Positions 44,407 through 51,799 of a stretch of 64,000 nucleotides of DNA are shown here, piece after piece (the first letter of the stretch is position 1; the number at the start of each line of letters is the position of its first letter). A program made the position numbers and the translations under genes. The notes beneath the pieces were generated by a model. That model did not search any database, was not told the origin of the DNA, and saw only the letters and a program-made list of their open reading frames with translations. Origin of the DNA: Polaribacter sp. Hel1_85 (GTDB lineage Bacteria; Bacteroidota; Bacteroidia; Flavobacteriales; Flavobacteriaceae); the NCBI RefSeq assembly GCF_000766795.1, contig NZ_JPDS01000001.1, forward strand, positions 191,001 to 255,000, read 5' to 3'.

Positions 44407-44700
44407 CTATTCTTCTTCAACTTCAACAATTATATTGATAGCTTTAGCTAATTTAAAATCTAATTCTGTAACACCTGTAGCATCATGAGTTGTTAGTGTA
44501 ATGTCTAATGTATTATAAATATTTGTCCATTCTGGGTGATGATTTAACGCTTCACATTCAAAAGCAATTCTATTCATTGCAGACATACAATCTTTAAAGT
44601 TGTCGAATTCAAAATCGGTATGCAAAGCATTATCAAAATATTCCCATTCTGGTAGAGATTCTAGTTTTTTTAATATTTCGAATTCTGTTAATTTTTTCAT
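44407..44700 (-). CDS. phhB: 4a-hydroxytetrahydrobiopterin dehydratase
   Basis: A 97-residue pterin-4a-carbinolamine dehydratase. The core EALNHHPEWTNIYNTLDITLTTHDA with the catalytic His pair, then GVTELDFKLAKAI, is diagnostic. The enzyme recycles the pterin cofactor made by aromatic amino acid hydroxylases; in bacteria that lack one it may have another pterin role. ATG at 44700 (MKKLTEF) is the start. It is the first gene of the run phhB-DUF6452-DUF6048, with one base between its stop and the next ATG. Confidence 0.93.
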   Translation of the reverse strand: MKKLTEFEILKKLESLPEWEYFDNALHTDFEFDNFKDCMSAMNRIAFECEALNHHPEWTNIYNTLDITLTTHDATGVTELDFKLAKAINIIVEVEEE

Positions 44701-45020
44701 CTTCAATTTTTAACAAATTAATTATTAAATAAGTTTTTAATTTTCTTCAATCCTTTTCTATAAAAAATAACCCTAAATTAATAGCCTTATAAATACAGTA
44801 CTTATTTTTTAAATTATATTACAAATGTAATTAAATGATAACAAAATTATTTCCTGTTTCTTGTTAATTATAATTATAAAATTATTCTAATGCCTTTAGA
44901 AATTAAAAAATAAATAAGCTCAAATTAAACTTTTGTCATAATATTAGGTCTAAATTTTAAAAGACCTTAACTAAACATTACTTGGTATAAATATATTTCA
45001 ACAACCAAAAATAAATTTAA
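44701..45020. other. Divergent 320-base intergenic region
   Basis: This AT-rich gap lies between the divergent pterin dehydratase and sulfatase genes. It contains a 6-base inverted repeat AGGTCT/AGACCT (44946-44967) and an ATTACA-AA-TGTAAT palindrome (44818-44831), but no promoter match I trust and no gene. Confidence 0.4.
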
Positions 45021-47603
45021 ATGAGAATTTTAAAAACATTTCTATTACTATTTTTCTTTATATCGACTAGTTTTAGTCAACAACAATCACCAAACATATT
45101 ATTAATAATTGCAGATGATATGGGAATTGATTCTACTCCCGGTTTTGGAATAAATAGTGATTTACCTGTTACACCAACTTTAGATTCATTAAGAGAAAAA
45201 GGACTTTCTTTTACGAATTGTTGGGCAGCTCCTCAATGTTCGCCAACTCGTGCTGCAATAATGAGTGGTAAATTCGGAATTAAAACCGGAGTTATGAAAC
45301 CGCCTTTAGTTTTAGATACTAGCCATACATCATTGTTTACAAAAATAAAAGAGCAAAGTATAACAGATTACAGCATGGGGTTTATTGGTAAATGGCATCT
45401 TGGAGGCAATGATACTAGCAATTATAGTCATCCAATAGATTCTGGTGTACCTTATTATGAAGGTGTTTTTACGAGTCAAGTAGATGATTATTATGATTGG
45501 ACAAAAGTAAATTCTGAAGGAAATGAAGAACAAATTACAGAATATGCTACTACATATCTAACAAACAGCGCAATATCTTGGATTGATAATCAAACAAAAC
45601 CTTGGTTTTTATGGTTAGCTCATATTGCTCCTCATGTTCCTTTTCAAGCACCACCAGATGGAACTTATACAACTACACCTACAAATGATAGAACAACCTA
45701 TTTATCTATGATTGAAAACATGGATTATGAAATTAATAGACTTTTGGAAAGTATGGATGAAGAAACACTCGAAAATACAGTAATTATTTTTATAGGTGAT
45801 AATGGAACTCCAGGGCAAGCAAATAATTATTGGCCAACTGGTCATGCAAAATCTTCAATGTACGAAGGTGGAATTCGTGTACCACTAATAATTACAGGTA
45901 AATCTGTAGAAAGAGTAAATGAAGTAGAAACAAGTTTGGTGCAAGCAACTGATTTACACGCTACAATTTTAGAGTTGGCAGGAGTACAGTTATTAGGCGG
46001 AACAGAAAATAGTTTAAGTTTAAAACCTGCATTGTCTTTTGAAAATCAAATTTCAAAACAAATAAATTATACAGATTATGAAAGCGGTAATACTCAATTT
46101 TGGGCAACTAGAAATGATACGTATAAATTAATTGAAGACGAAAACGGTAATGAAGAATTTTATAATATTATTACAGATATAAAAGAAGAAACTAATTTAA
46201 TTGGTAGTCTAACAACAGAACAAGAAGCAATAAAAGCAATGTTACAGCAAGAGGCACAGACAATTAGAAGTGATTGGTCTTGTAACGATGGTATTAAAAA
46301 CGGAGCTGAAACTACAATTGATGATTGTAATAATACTTGTGGAGTTACCGATGTTTTGAGTTATGATAATATTGCTTGTGAAGACATACCAACTAGTCCA
46401 AGTATTTATTATGAGTTTGTAGAAGGAAACCAAAGAGTTGTGTATTCTAACAATTACCCAAATCATAATTTTTCTTATGTATCACCAAGAATTCCAGAAC
46501 CATATTATAGAACATATAAGTTTGATTTAAACCCAAGTTTAAGCGAAGAAGTAACAAGTATTTCTAGAACTAATGGAAGACCTGTAAATTATTTTGGGAT
46601 TGCGTTAAATGGCGTATATATGATGCCTGCACCTGCGACACCTTTTATTTTTGAAGATCAAATTACAGGAGAATATAATTGGGATTGGGTTTTTGAACCT
46701 ACCACAAATATTGGAGATGGAAGAGATTTTGTTGGTTTAGATTGTGCTTCTGCACACGTAAATCCTAATTCTGGCTATCATTATCATGGAAACATGTTTG
46801 GGTATGTAGAAGAATTACAACAAGGTATTTCAACATTAAATTCGCCACCAACAGAACTTTTACAAGTTGGTTGGGCATCAGATGGTTTTCCTGTTTTATA
46901 CAGATTTGGGCCAGATAAAGAAGGAAATATAAAAGAAATGTTTCCTAGTTTTCAGTTAGAAAGTGGTTTACGCCCTGGAGACGGAATTAGCGCGCCTTGT
47001 GGCCCTTATTCAGGAAAATACACCAATGATTTTGGATATGTAGCTGGTAAAGGAGATTTAGATGAGTGCAACGGAATAGAAGCTTCTGTTACATTAACAA
47101 CTGCACAAGGGCAAGAAACATTTGAATATTATTATGTAGTTACTCAAGATTTTCCTCAAATTTCTAGATGTATGAAAGGTAATTTTAGTGATAGTTTTAT
47201 TAGTAGTGCAGGAGGCTTAAATGATGTTGATGCAGATGGCGATGGATTTGTAAGTCAGTTTGATTGTGATGATACCAATGCAAATATAAACCCTTTTGCT
47301 ACAGACGATCCTTTAACCAGTTTAGATGAAAGTTGCGGTAATACATTAAGTACACAAGATTTAGAATTAAAAGATTTAGGGTACTATATAAATTCAAACC
47401 CTAATGATGGAAATTTTTCTGTAATATCTACTAATTTAGAAAAGTATCAAGTTCGATTATTTTCGATAAAAGGACAACTTGTTCTTGAAAAAGAAGGTAC
47501 AGGAGTTTTAGAAATAAATAATATAGCTACTAAAGGGATTTATATATTGAGTATTATAAAAGAAGGAAAAACCTTAGGAACTATTAAAGTTATGGTGAAA
47601 TGA
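45021..47603 (+). CDS. Sulfatase-YHYH-T9SS fusion protein
   Basis: An 860-residue secreted enzyme with signal peptide MRILKTFLLLFFFISTSFSQ. Residues 22-410 are a type I sulfatase: ILLIIADDMG (metal Asp residues), the C-S-P-T-R motif at Cys73 (the Cys that is converted to formylglycine), KWHLGG and FIGDNGTPG. Next, a CNDGIKNGAET linker (about 417), a YHYH domain (about 450-710; Gly-Tyr-His-Tyr-His at about 583), a MopE-like metal-binding piece (DADGDGFVSQFDCDD, near 738) and a T9SS type A tail (785-860). Sulfatases of this kind release sulfate from algal polysaccharides; the YHYH role is unknown. The next gene starts within its stop codon (ATGA overlap). Confidence 0.92.
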   Translation: MRILKTFLLLFFFISTSFSQQQSPNILLIIADDMGIDSTPGFGINSDLPVTPTLDSLREKGLSFTNCWAAPQCSPTRAAIMSGKFGIKTGVMKPPLVLDTSHTSLFTKIKEQSITDYSMGFIGKWHLGGNDTSNYSHPIDSGVPYYEGVFTSQVDDYYDWTKVNSEGNEEQITEYATTYLTNSAISWIDNQTKPWFLWLAHIAPHVPFQAPPDGTYTTTPTNDRTTYLSMIENMDYEINRLLESMDEETLENTVIIFIGDNGTPGQANNYWPTGHAKSSMYEGGIRVPLIITGKSVERVNEVETSLVQATDLHATILELAGVQLLGGTENSLSLKPALSFENQISKQINYTDYESGNTQFWATRNDTYKLIEDENGNEEFYNIITDIKEETNLIGSLTTEQEAIKAMLQQEAQTIRSDWSCNDGIKNGAETTIDDCNNTCGVTDVLSYDNIACEDIPTSPSIYYEFVEGNQRVVYSNNYPNHNFSYVSPRIPEPYYRTYKFDLNPSLSEEVTSISRTNGRPVNYFGIALNGVYMMPAPATPFIFEDQITGEYNWDWVFEPTTNIGDGRDFVGLDCASAHVNPNSGYHYHGNMFGYVEELQQGISTLNSPPTELLQVGWASDGFPVLYRFGPDKEGNIKEMFPSFQLESGLRPGDGISAPCGPYSGKYTNDFGYVAGKGDLDECNGIEASVTLTTAQGQETFEYYYVVTQDFPQISRCMKGNFSDSFISSAGGLNDVDADGDGFVSQFDCDDTNANINPFATDDPLTSLDESCGNTLSTQDLELKDLGYYINSNPNDGNFSVISTNLEKYQVRLFSIKGQLVLEKEGTGVLEINNIATKGIYILSIIKEGKTLGTIKVMVK

Positions 47604-48058
47604 AAATTTTAATAATTGCTTTTTTAGCTTTACTCAACATAGGCAAAACAAATAATTTCCATGAGTCTATTTCTGCTACTTTTAATGTAATAAAAAGAGG
47701 GCATGTATTGATGCTTGAAATTGATTTTGATGAAGAAAACTTTATTAAGTTTGGAGACTCTAAAAGCTTACATGTTTCTACAGAAGATTTTAGTAAATAT
47801 TTACACAAAACAACTAGTTGGCAGTTTGATGGCGAAAATATAATACCTCAAGTTTTAGATATAAAAACTAGTCAACATCATACAAAAGTAATCTGTTATT
47901 TGTCTAAAAATAAAACAAATATAAAATCTGTTACCATTAAAAATGAATTTTTACTAAATGTAAAATCTCATTCTAATATTATTAAATTAGATATTAACAA
48001 TACTTTTAAAGATTATAGATTAGATAAAGAAAGAAGAGAAATAAAGGTGGATTATTAA
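47600..48058 (+). CDS. Unknown exported protein, DUF6702-like
   Basis: A 152-residue protein whose ATG overlaps the sulfatase TGA (ATGA), so translation is coupled. The hydrophobic N-terminus (MKILIIAFLALLNIG) suggests a signal peptide or anchor. The rest is beta-rich with FHESISATFNV, LEIDFDEENF and CYLSKNKTNIKSV, and ends in a charged RLDKERREIKVDY. The layout recalls DUF6702 small exported proteins, but I am not certain. It may assist or accompany the secreted sulfatase. Confidence 0.55.
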   Translation: MKILIIAFLALLNIGKTNNFHESISATFNVIKRGHVLMLEIDFDEENFIKFGDSKSLHVSTEDFSKYLHKTTSWQFDGENIIPQVLDIKTSQHHTKVICYLSKNKTNIKSVTIKNEFLLNVKSHSNIIKLDINNTFKDYRLDKERREIKVDY

Positions 48059-48075
48059 TCGACTTTTTATAAACT

Positions 48076-48117
48076 AAAAGACTTCTCAAAATTTATTATT
48101 TGAGAAGTCTTTTTTTG
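48076..48117 (+). terminator. Bidirectional terminator between sulfatase unit and rlmD
   Basis: A 15-base stem AAAAGACTTCTCAAA / TTTGAGAAGTCTTTT (with an ATTTATTA loop) followed by a T-run, between convergent genes. Confidence 0.88.
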
Positions 48118-48137
48118 TAAGTTTAATATATTTTGAA

Positions 48138-49592
48138 TTATATTTTCTCAAACAAAACAACAGTCTCAATATGACTTGTATGAGGAAATTGATCTACCAA
48201 ACTAATTTTTTTAATTTGATAACCAGCTTCTCTTAACAATTCTGTATCTCTTGCTTGCGTTGCAGGATTACAAGAAACATACACCATTCTATCTGCATTT
48301 AAATTGATGATTTTTTGCAATGTTTTTGGTGCAATTCCAGCTCTTGCAGGGTCTAAAATAATCGTTTTAATTTTATTTTTATACTCAGGATGCGCAATTA
48401 AAAATTTACCAACGTCTGCAGCAAAGAATTTTAAACCATCAATATTGTTTCTTTTTGCGTTTTTCTTAGCATCTTCAATAGCAGAAGCAACGATATCTAC
48501 ACCAACAATTTTTGCGTTTTCACTTCTAGAAGCTACAATTTGTCCAATAGTTCCTGTTCCGCAAAATAAATCCATCACAACAGTATTGTTTACTTTTGTT
48601 TTATCTTCTAAAACATATTCTACAACTTTAGAATATAGTTTTTCTGCACATTTTGGGTTTGTTTGAAAGAAGCTTTTCATGCTGATTTCAAAATTTAAGC
48701 CTAATAGTTCTTCTACAATTTTATCTTTACCATATACCAAATCTAAACTTCCTGCTGTAGCAATTGTTCTGTCTCCAGTTTCATCATTAATTGTATGTAA
48801 TAATCCCGCTAAACGCTCTCCAAAAATATCTTTTAGAAAAGAGGCAAATTTGTTTAAATCGAAGTTTTCTAATTCAGGAGAAGTGGTTACTAAATTACAT
48901 AATAACTCATCAGTTTTAAAAGATTTTCTCACAACAAAATAACGGAAGAAACCTGTTTTTCTAGGTCCGTGCCAAGGTTCTAAACCTGTATCTTGACAAT
49001 ATTTTCTGATGTTTTTTAGGTTGTCTTCCATTTGTTTATCAAACAAACCAGAATCTTTCTCAAGATTATCTCCTATCCACCAAACTCCACGTCTTTTAAA
49101 ACCTAACGTAAACTCGTCTTTATCGGTTTTATTAACTCTATCATAACCAATGGCAGAAAAACCATATTCCATTTTATTTCTGTAATGAAATACGTTTGGA
49201 GACGCTATAAACTCATCAAATAAATCTTCAATATTTTCTACTTTTCCAATTCTTTTAAATAATGAAAGTGTACTTTCTTTTTTATATTGATGCTGTAAAT
49301 TGATAGGTAATTGAATGTAAGGCGCTCCAGGAATGTCTTGAAAAGTAACTTCAACTTCATCATCAGAAGGTTCTAAAACATCTATTAACTTTGCTTCCGC
49401 GTATTTTTTACTTGACTTACTAATTTGTGCTTTTACCAATTGTCCAGGTAAAGTATTGGGAACAAAAACAACAAAACTACCTTCTTCAGAATGTATTCTT
49501 GCAATTCCTTTTCCTCCAAAGGCGTAATCTTCAATTTTTAATTCTAAAACTTGATTCTTTTTTACAAATTTATTTCGTTCTCTACGTGGCAT
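48138..49592 (-). CDS. rlmD: 23S rRNA (uracil-1939-C5)-methyltransferase
   Basis: A 484-residue RNA methyltransferase. The N-terminal TRAM domain (about 10-70, IEDYAFGGKGIARI) is followed by a middle region and a C-terminal SAM-dependent domain with MDLFCGTGTIGQIVA, ILDPARAGIAP and MVYVSCNPATQARD, which supply SAM binding and the catalytic Cys (in SCNP). This fits RlmD/RumA, which methylates U1939 of 23S rRNA. A cluster of Cys expected for an iron-sulfur site is not obvious in the N-terminal half, as in many non-enteric members. A TAATTTTG element lies 22 bases upstream. Confidence 0.9.
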   Translation of the reverse strand: MPRRERNKFVKKNQVLELKIEDYAFGGKGIARIHSEEGSFVVFVPNTLPGQLVKAQISKSSKKYAEAKLIDVLEPSDDEVEVTFQDIPGAPYIQLPINLQHQYKKESTLSLFKRIGKVENIEDLFDEFIASPNVFHYRNKMEYGFSAIGYDRVNKTDKDEFTLGFKRRGVWWIGDNLEKDSGLFDKQMEDNLKNIRKYCQDTGLEPWHGPRKTGFFRYFVVRKSFKTDELLCNLVTTSPELENFDLNKFASFLKDIFGERLAGLLHTINDETGDRTIATAGSLDLVYGKDKIVEELLGLNFEISMKSFFQTNPKCAEKLYSKVVEYVLEDKTKVNNTVVMDLFCGTGTIGQIVASRSENAKIVGVDIVASAIEDAKKNAKRNNIDGLKFFAADVGKFLIAHPEYKNKIKTIILDPARAGIAPKTLQKIINLNADRMVYVSCNPATQARDTELLREAGYQIKKISLVDQFPHTSHIETVVLFEKI

Positions 49593-49827
49593 TCTCTATA
49601 ATTTATTGGGTTGCAAAATTAAGGAAAAGTTATTGATAGATTTACGGATATTGAATTTAAGTTTCATCTCTTTAAAGTTTTGAATCTGCGTTAGTGATTG
49701 AACCTTTCGACTTCGCTCAAGACAGGCTAATTGTGTGAGCTCTTTTTGAGAAACGAAAAAAGCGAGTAGTGAAAGCACGAACTTTAGGGAACGCCCAAAT
49801 AATTTTTATTACAAGTTATTATTTTAT
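49593..49827. other. Intergenic region between rlmD and rocD, with repeat fragments
   Basis: This divergent spacer contains TAATTTTG on the reverse strand at 49621-49614 (a likely rlmD -7 element) and, at 49702-49725, CTTTCGACTTCGCTCAAGACAGGC, one arm of a dispersed flavobacterial spacer repeat. No small gene is visible. Confidence 0.45.
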
Positions 49828-49943
49828 TACTTTTGCAAAACTTCGGGGATGATTTCTTTCCCACGCTGAATTTTCGAAACTTTCGAAAGGATAAAGGTAG
49901 AACAGGAATGGTTATTTAATTATAAACATTTAAAACGAAACAA
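49828..49943 (+). promoter_or_regulatory. Promoter and structured leader of rocD
   Basis: TACTTTTG at 49828-49835 matches the Bacteroidota -7 consensus and predicts a leader of about 100 bases. Within it are a small hairpin TTTCGAAA-CT-TTCGAAA (49873-49890 region), a potential GGGGA/TTCCC pairing (49844-49862) and a conserved-looking purine-rich AAGGTAGAACAGG just before the start region. It may be a regulatory leader, but no known riboswitch class is recognised. Confidence 0.4.
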
Positions 49944-51188
49944 ATGACTGTTTTAGAGAAACTGACTTCGAAAGAAGCAATTGAATTAGAGAACAAATAT
50001 GGTGCACATAACTATCATCCACTTCCTGTGGTTTTGAGTAAAGGTGAAGGTGTGTTTGTTTGGGATGCAGAAGATAAAAAATATTATGATTTTTTATCTG
50101 CTTATTCTGCAGTAAACCAAGGACATTGTCATCCTAAAATTGTGGATGCAATGATAAATCAAGCAAAAACGTTAACATTGACTTCACGTGCATTTTATAA
50201 TGACATGTTGGGGAAATATGAGAAATTTGCAACTGAACTTTTTGGTTTCGACAAATTATTACCAATGAATACTGGTGCAGAAGCTGTAGAAACTGCACTA
50301 AAACTAGCTAGAAAATGGGCTTATGAAGTAAAAGGAATTGATGAAAATAAAGCAGAAATAATTGTTTGTGAAAACAACTTTCATGGAAGAACAACTACTA
50401 TAATTTCTTTTTCTAATGATCCTGTTGCTAGAAAGAATTTTGGACCTTATACTAAAGGATTTATCAAAATTGAATATGATAATCTACAAGAATTACAAGA
50501 AACGTTAGAAAGTAGTAATAATATTGCTGCATTTTTAGTGGAACCAATTCAGGGAGAAGCAGGTGTGTATGTGCCTACAGAAGGATATTTAGCTGCAGCA
50601 AAAGAATTGTGTGCTAAACACAATGTTTTATTTATTGCAGATGAAGTACAAACAGGTATTGCAAGAACGGGTAAAATGTTAGCTGTAAATCATGAAAATG
50701 TGCAGCCAGATGTTTTAATTCTTGGTAAAGCTTTAAGTGGAGGTGCGTATCCTGTATCTGCTGTGTTAGCAAATGATAACATTATGAATGTGATTAAACC
50801 AGGAAATCACGGTTCTACTTTTGGAGGAAACCCAATTGCAGCAGCAGTTGCAATTGCTGCTTTAGAGGTTATTGCTGAAGAAAATTTGGCTGAAAACGCA
50901 GAAGTTTTAGGGAAAATTTTTAGAAGTGAATTAGCATCTTTTGCTGAAGAAAATGAATTGGTAAAGTCTGTTAGGGGTAAAGGGTTGTTAAATGCTGTTT
51001 TAATAAATGATACAGAAGAAAGTTCTACAGCTTGGGATATTTGTATGAAATTAAGAGATAATGGTTTACTAGCAAAACCAACACATGGAAACATAATTCG
51101 TTTTGCGCCACCTTTAGTAATGACTAAAGAACAATTAATGGATTGCATTTCAATTATTAAGAAAACAATTTCTGAGTTTAAGAAATAA
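49944..51188 (+). CDS. rocD: Ornithine--oxo-acid transaminase
   Basis: A 414-residue class III aminotransferase that converts ornithine and 2-oxoglutarate to glutamate semialdehyde and glutamate, using PLP. PLP-site residues: [17 protein letters not shown] near residue 110, [14 protein letters not shown] (Asp stacking on the pyridine ring) and [17 protein letters not shown] with PLP Lys262. The N-terminus [24 protein letters not shown] start is typical of ornithine aminotransferases. It links arginine breakdown to proline and glutamate. It is followed by a terminator and the DUF5362 gene. Confidence 0.93.
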   Translation: MTVLEKLTSKEAIELENKYGAHNYHPLPVVLSKGEGVFVWDAEDKKYYDFLSAYSAVNQGHCHPKIVDAMINQAKTLTLTSRAFYNDMLGKYEKFATELFGFDKLLPMNTGAEAVETALKLARKWAYEVKGIDENKAEIIVCENNFHGRTTTIISFSNDPVARKNFGPYTKGFIKIEYDNLQELQETLESSNNIAAFLVEPIQGEAGVYVPTEGYLAAAKELCAKHNVLFIADEVQTGIARTGKMLAVNHENVQPDVLILGKALSGGAYPVSAVLANDNIMNVIKPGNHGSTFGGNPIAAAVAIAALEVIAEENLAENAEVLGKIFRSELASFAEENELVKSVRGKGLLNAVLINDTEESSTAWDICMKLRDNGLLAKPTHGNIIRFAPPLVMTKEQLMDCISIIKKTISEFKK

Positions 51189-51209
51189 GATAGATTACAT
51201 AAATTTTTA

Positions 51210-51265
51210 GCCACGGAATCATTATTATTATTATATAATTGTGAATTCGTGGCTTCTTTTTTTTG
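51210..51265 (+). terminator. Terminator after rocD
   Basis: Stem AGCCACG / CGTGGCT with a further U/G and A-T pair (51210-51218 and 51246-51254), loop rich in TTA, followed by a T-run. The sequence resembles a dispersed AGCCACG-GAATCA element. Confidence 0.75.
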
Positions 51266-51267
51266 TT

Positions 51268-51275
51268 TATTTTTG
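51268..51275 (+). promoter_or_regulatory. Bacteroidota -7 element for the DUF5362 gene
   Basis: TATTTTTG matches TAnnTTTG and lies 27 bases before the ATG at 51303. No good -33 element is seen. Confidence 0.4.
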
Positions 51276-51302
51276 AAGAGAACTAAATTAAGAACTTATA
51301 TT

Positions 51303-51743
51303 ATGGTGAATAATCCTATTACACAATTAGAGCAATTAACAATTACAAGTGCTTCTAAAAGCTTTTTAAGAGAAACTGCAAAGTGGGCAAAATTTTTAGC
51401 TATTATTGGTTTTATCTTGATTGGTTTTATGTTAGTTTTTGCAATATTTGCAACGACTATTTTTGATATGGCTGCAAAAATGCAACCTGGAGTTCCAGAT
51501 TATTTAGGAGTAACCATGTCAATTACCTATTTGATTCTTGCAATAATTCACTTTTTTCCAGTGTATTACTTGTTACAATTTTCAAATAAAATGAAAAAAG
51601 CATTGTCTACAAAAAATGATGAAACATTAGCAAAAGCTTTTGAAATGTTAAAATCTCATTATAAATTTATAGGTGTATTTATGATTATCACCTTGTCTCT
51701 TTATGCTTTAATGATAGTGGTTTCATTATTAGGAGCGTTTTAG
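51303..51743 (+). CDS. DUF5362-family membrane protein
   Basis: A 146-residue membrane protein. The ATG at 51303 (MVNNPITQLEQL) is preferred over an upstream in-frame start that would add a nonsense hydrophobic leader overlapping the predicted promoter. Three hydrophobic helices are visible (about 31-55, 68-88 and 122-143), separated by a Lys-rich loop SNKMKKALSTKNDE. The overall plan matches DUF5362 proteins of Bacteroidota, whose function is unknown. Confidence 0.7.
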   Translation: MVNNPITQLEQLTITSASKSFLRETAKWAKFLAIIGFILIGFMLVFAIFATTIFDMAAKMQPGVPDYLGVTMSITYLILAIIHFFPVYYLLQFSNKMKKALSTKNDETLAKAFEMLKSHYKFIGVFMIITLSLYALMIVVSLLGAF

Positions 51744-51764
51744 ATTTTAAAAAATAGTAAGCAT

Positions 51765-51796
51765 AAAAAAACGAAAGCAATTTGCTTTCGTTTTTA
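51765..51796. terminator. Bidirectional terminator
   Basis: Stem AAAAACGAAAGCA / TGCTTTCGTTTTT between the convergent DUF5362 and AsmA genes; T-runs are present in both directions. Confidence 0.88.
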
Positions 51797-51799
51797 TGT

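Noticed and set aside
49844..49930. Thiamine or cobalamin riboswitch before rocD
   Set aside because: The sequence has GGGGA and a GCTGA but not the ordered conserved blocks of either class, and rocD is not a usual target.
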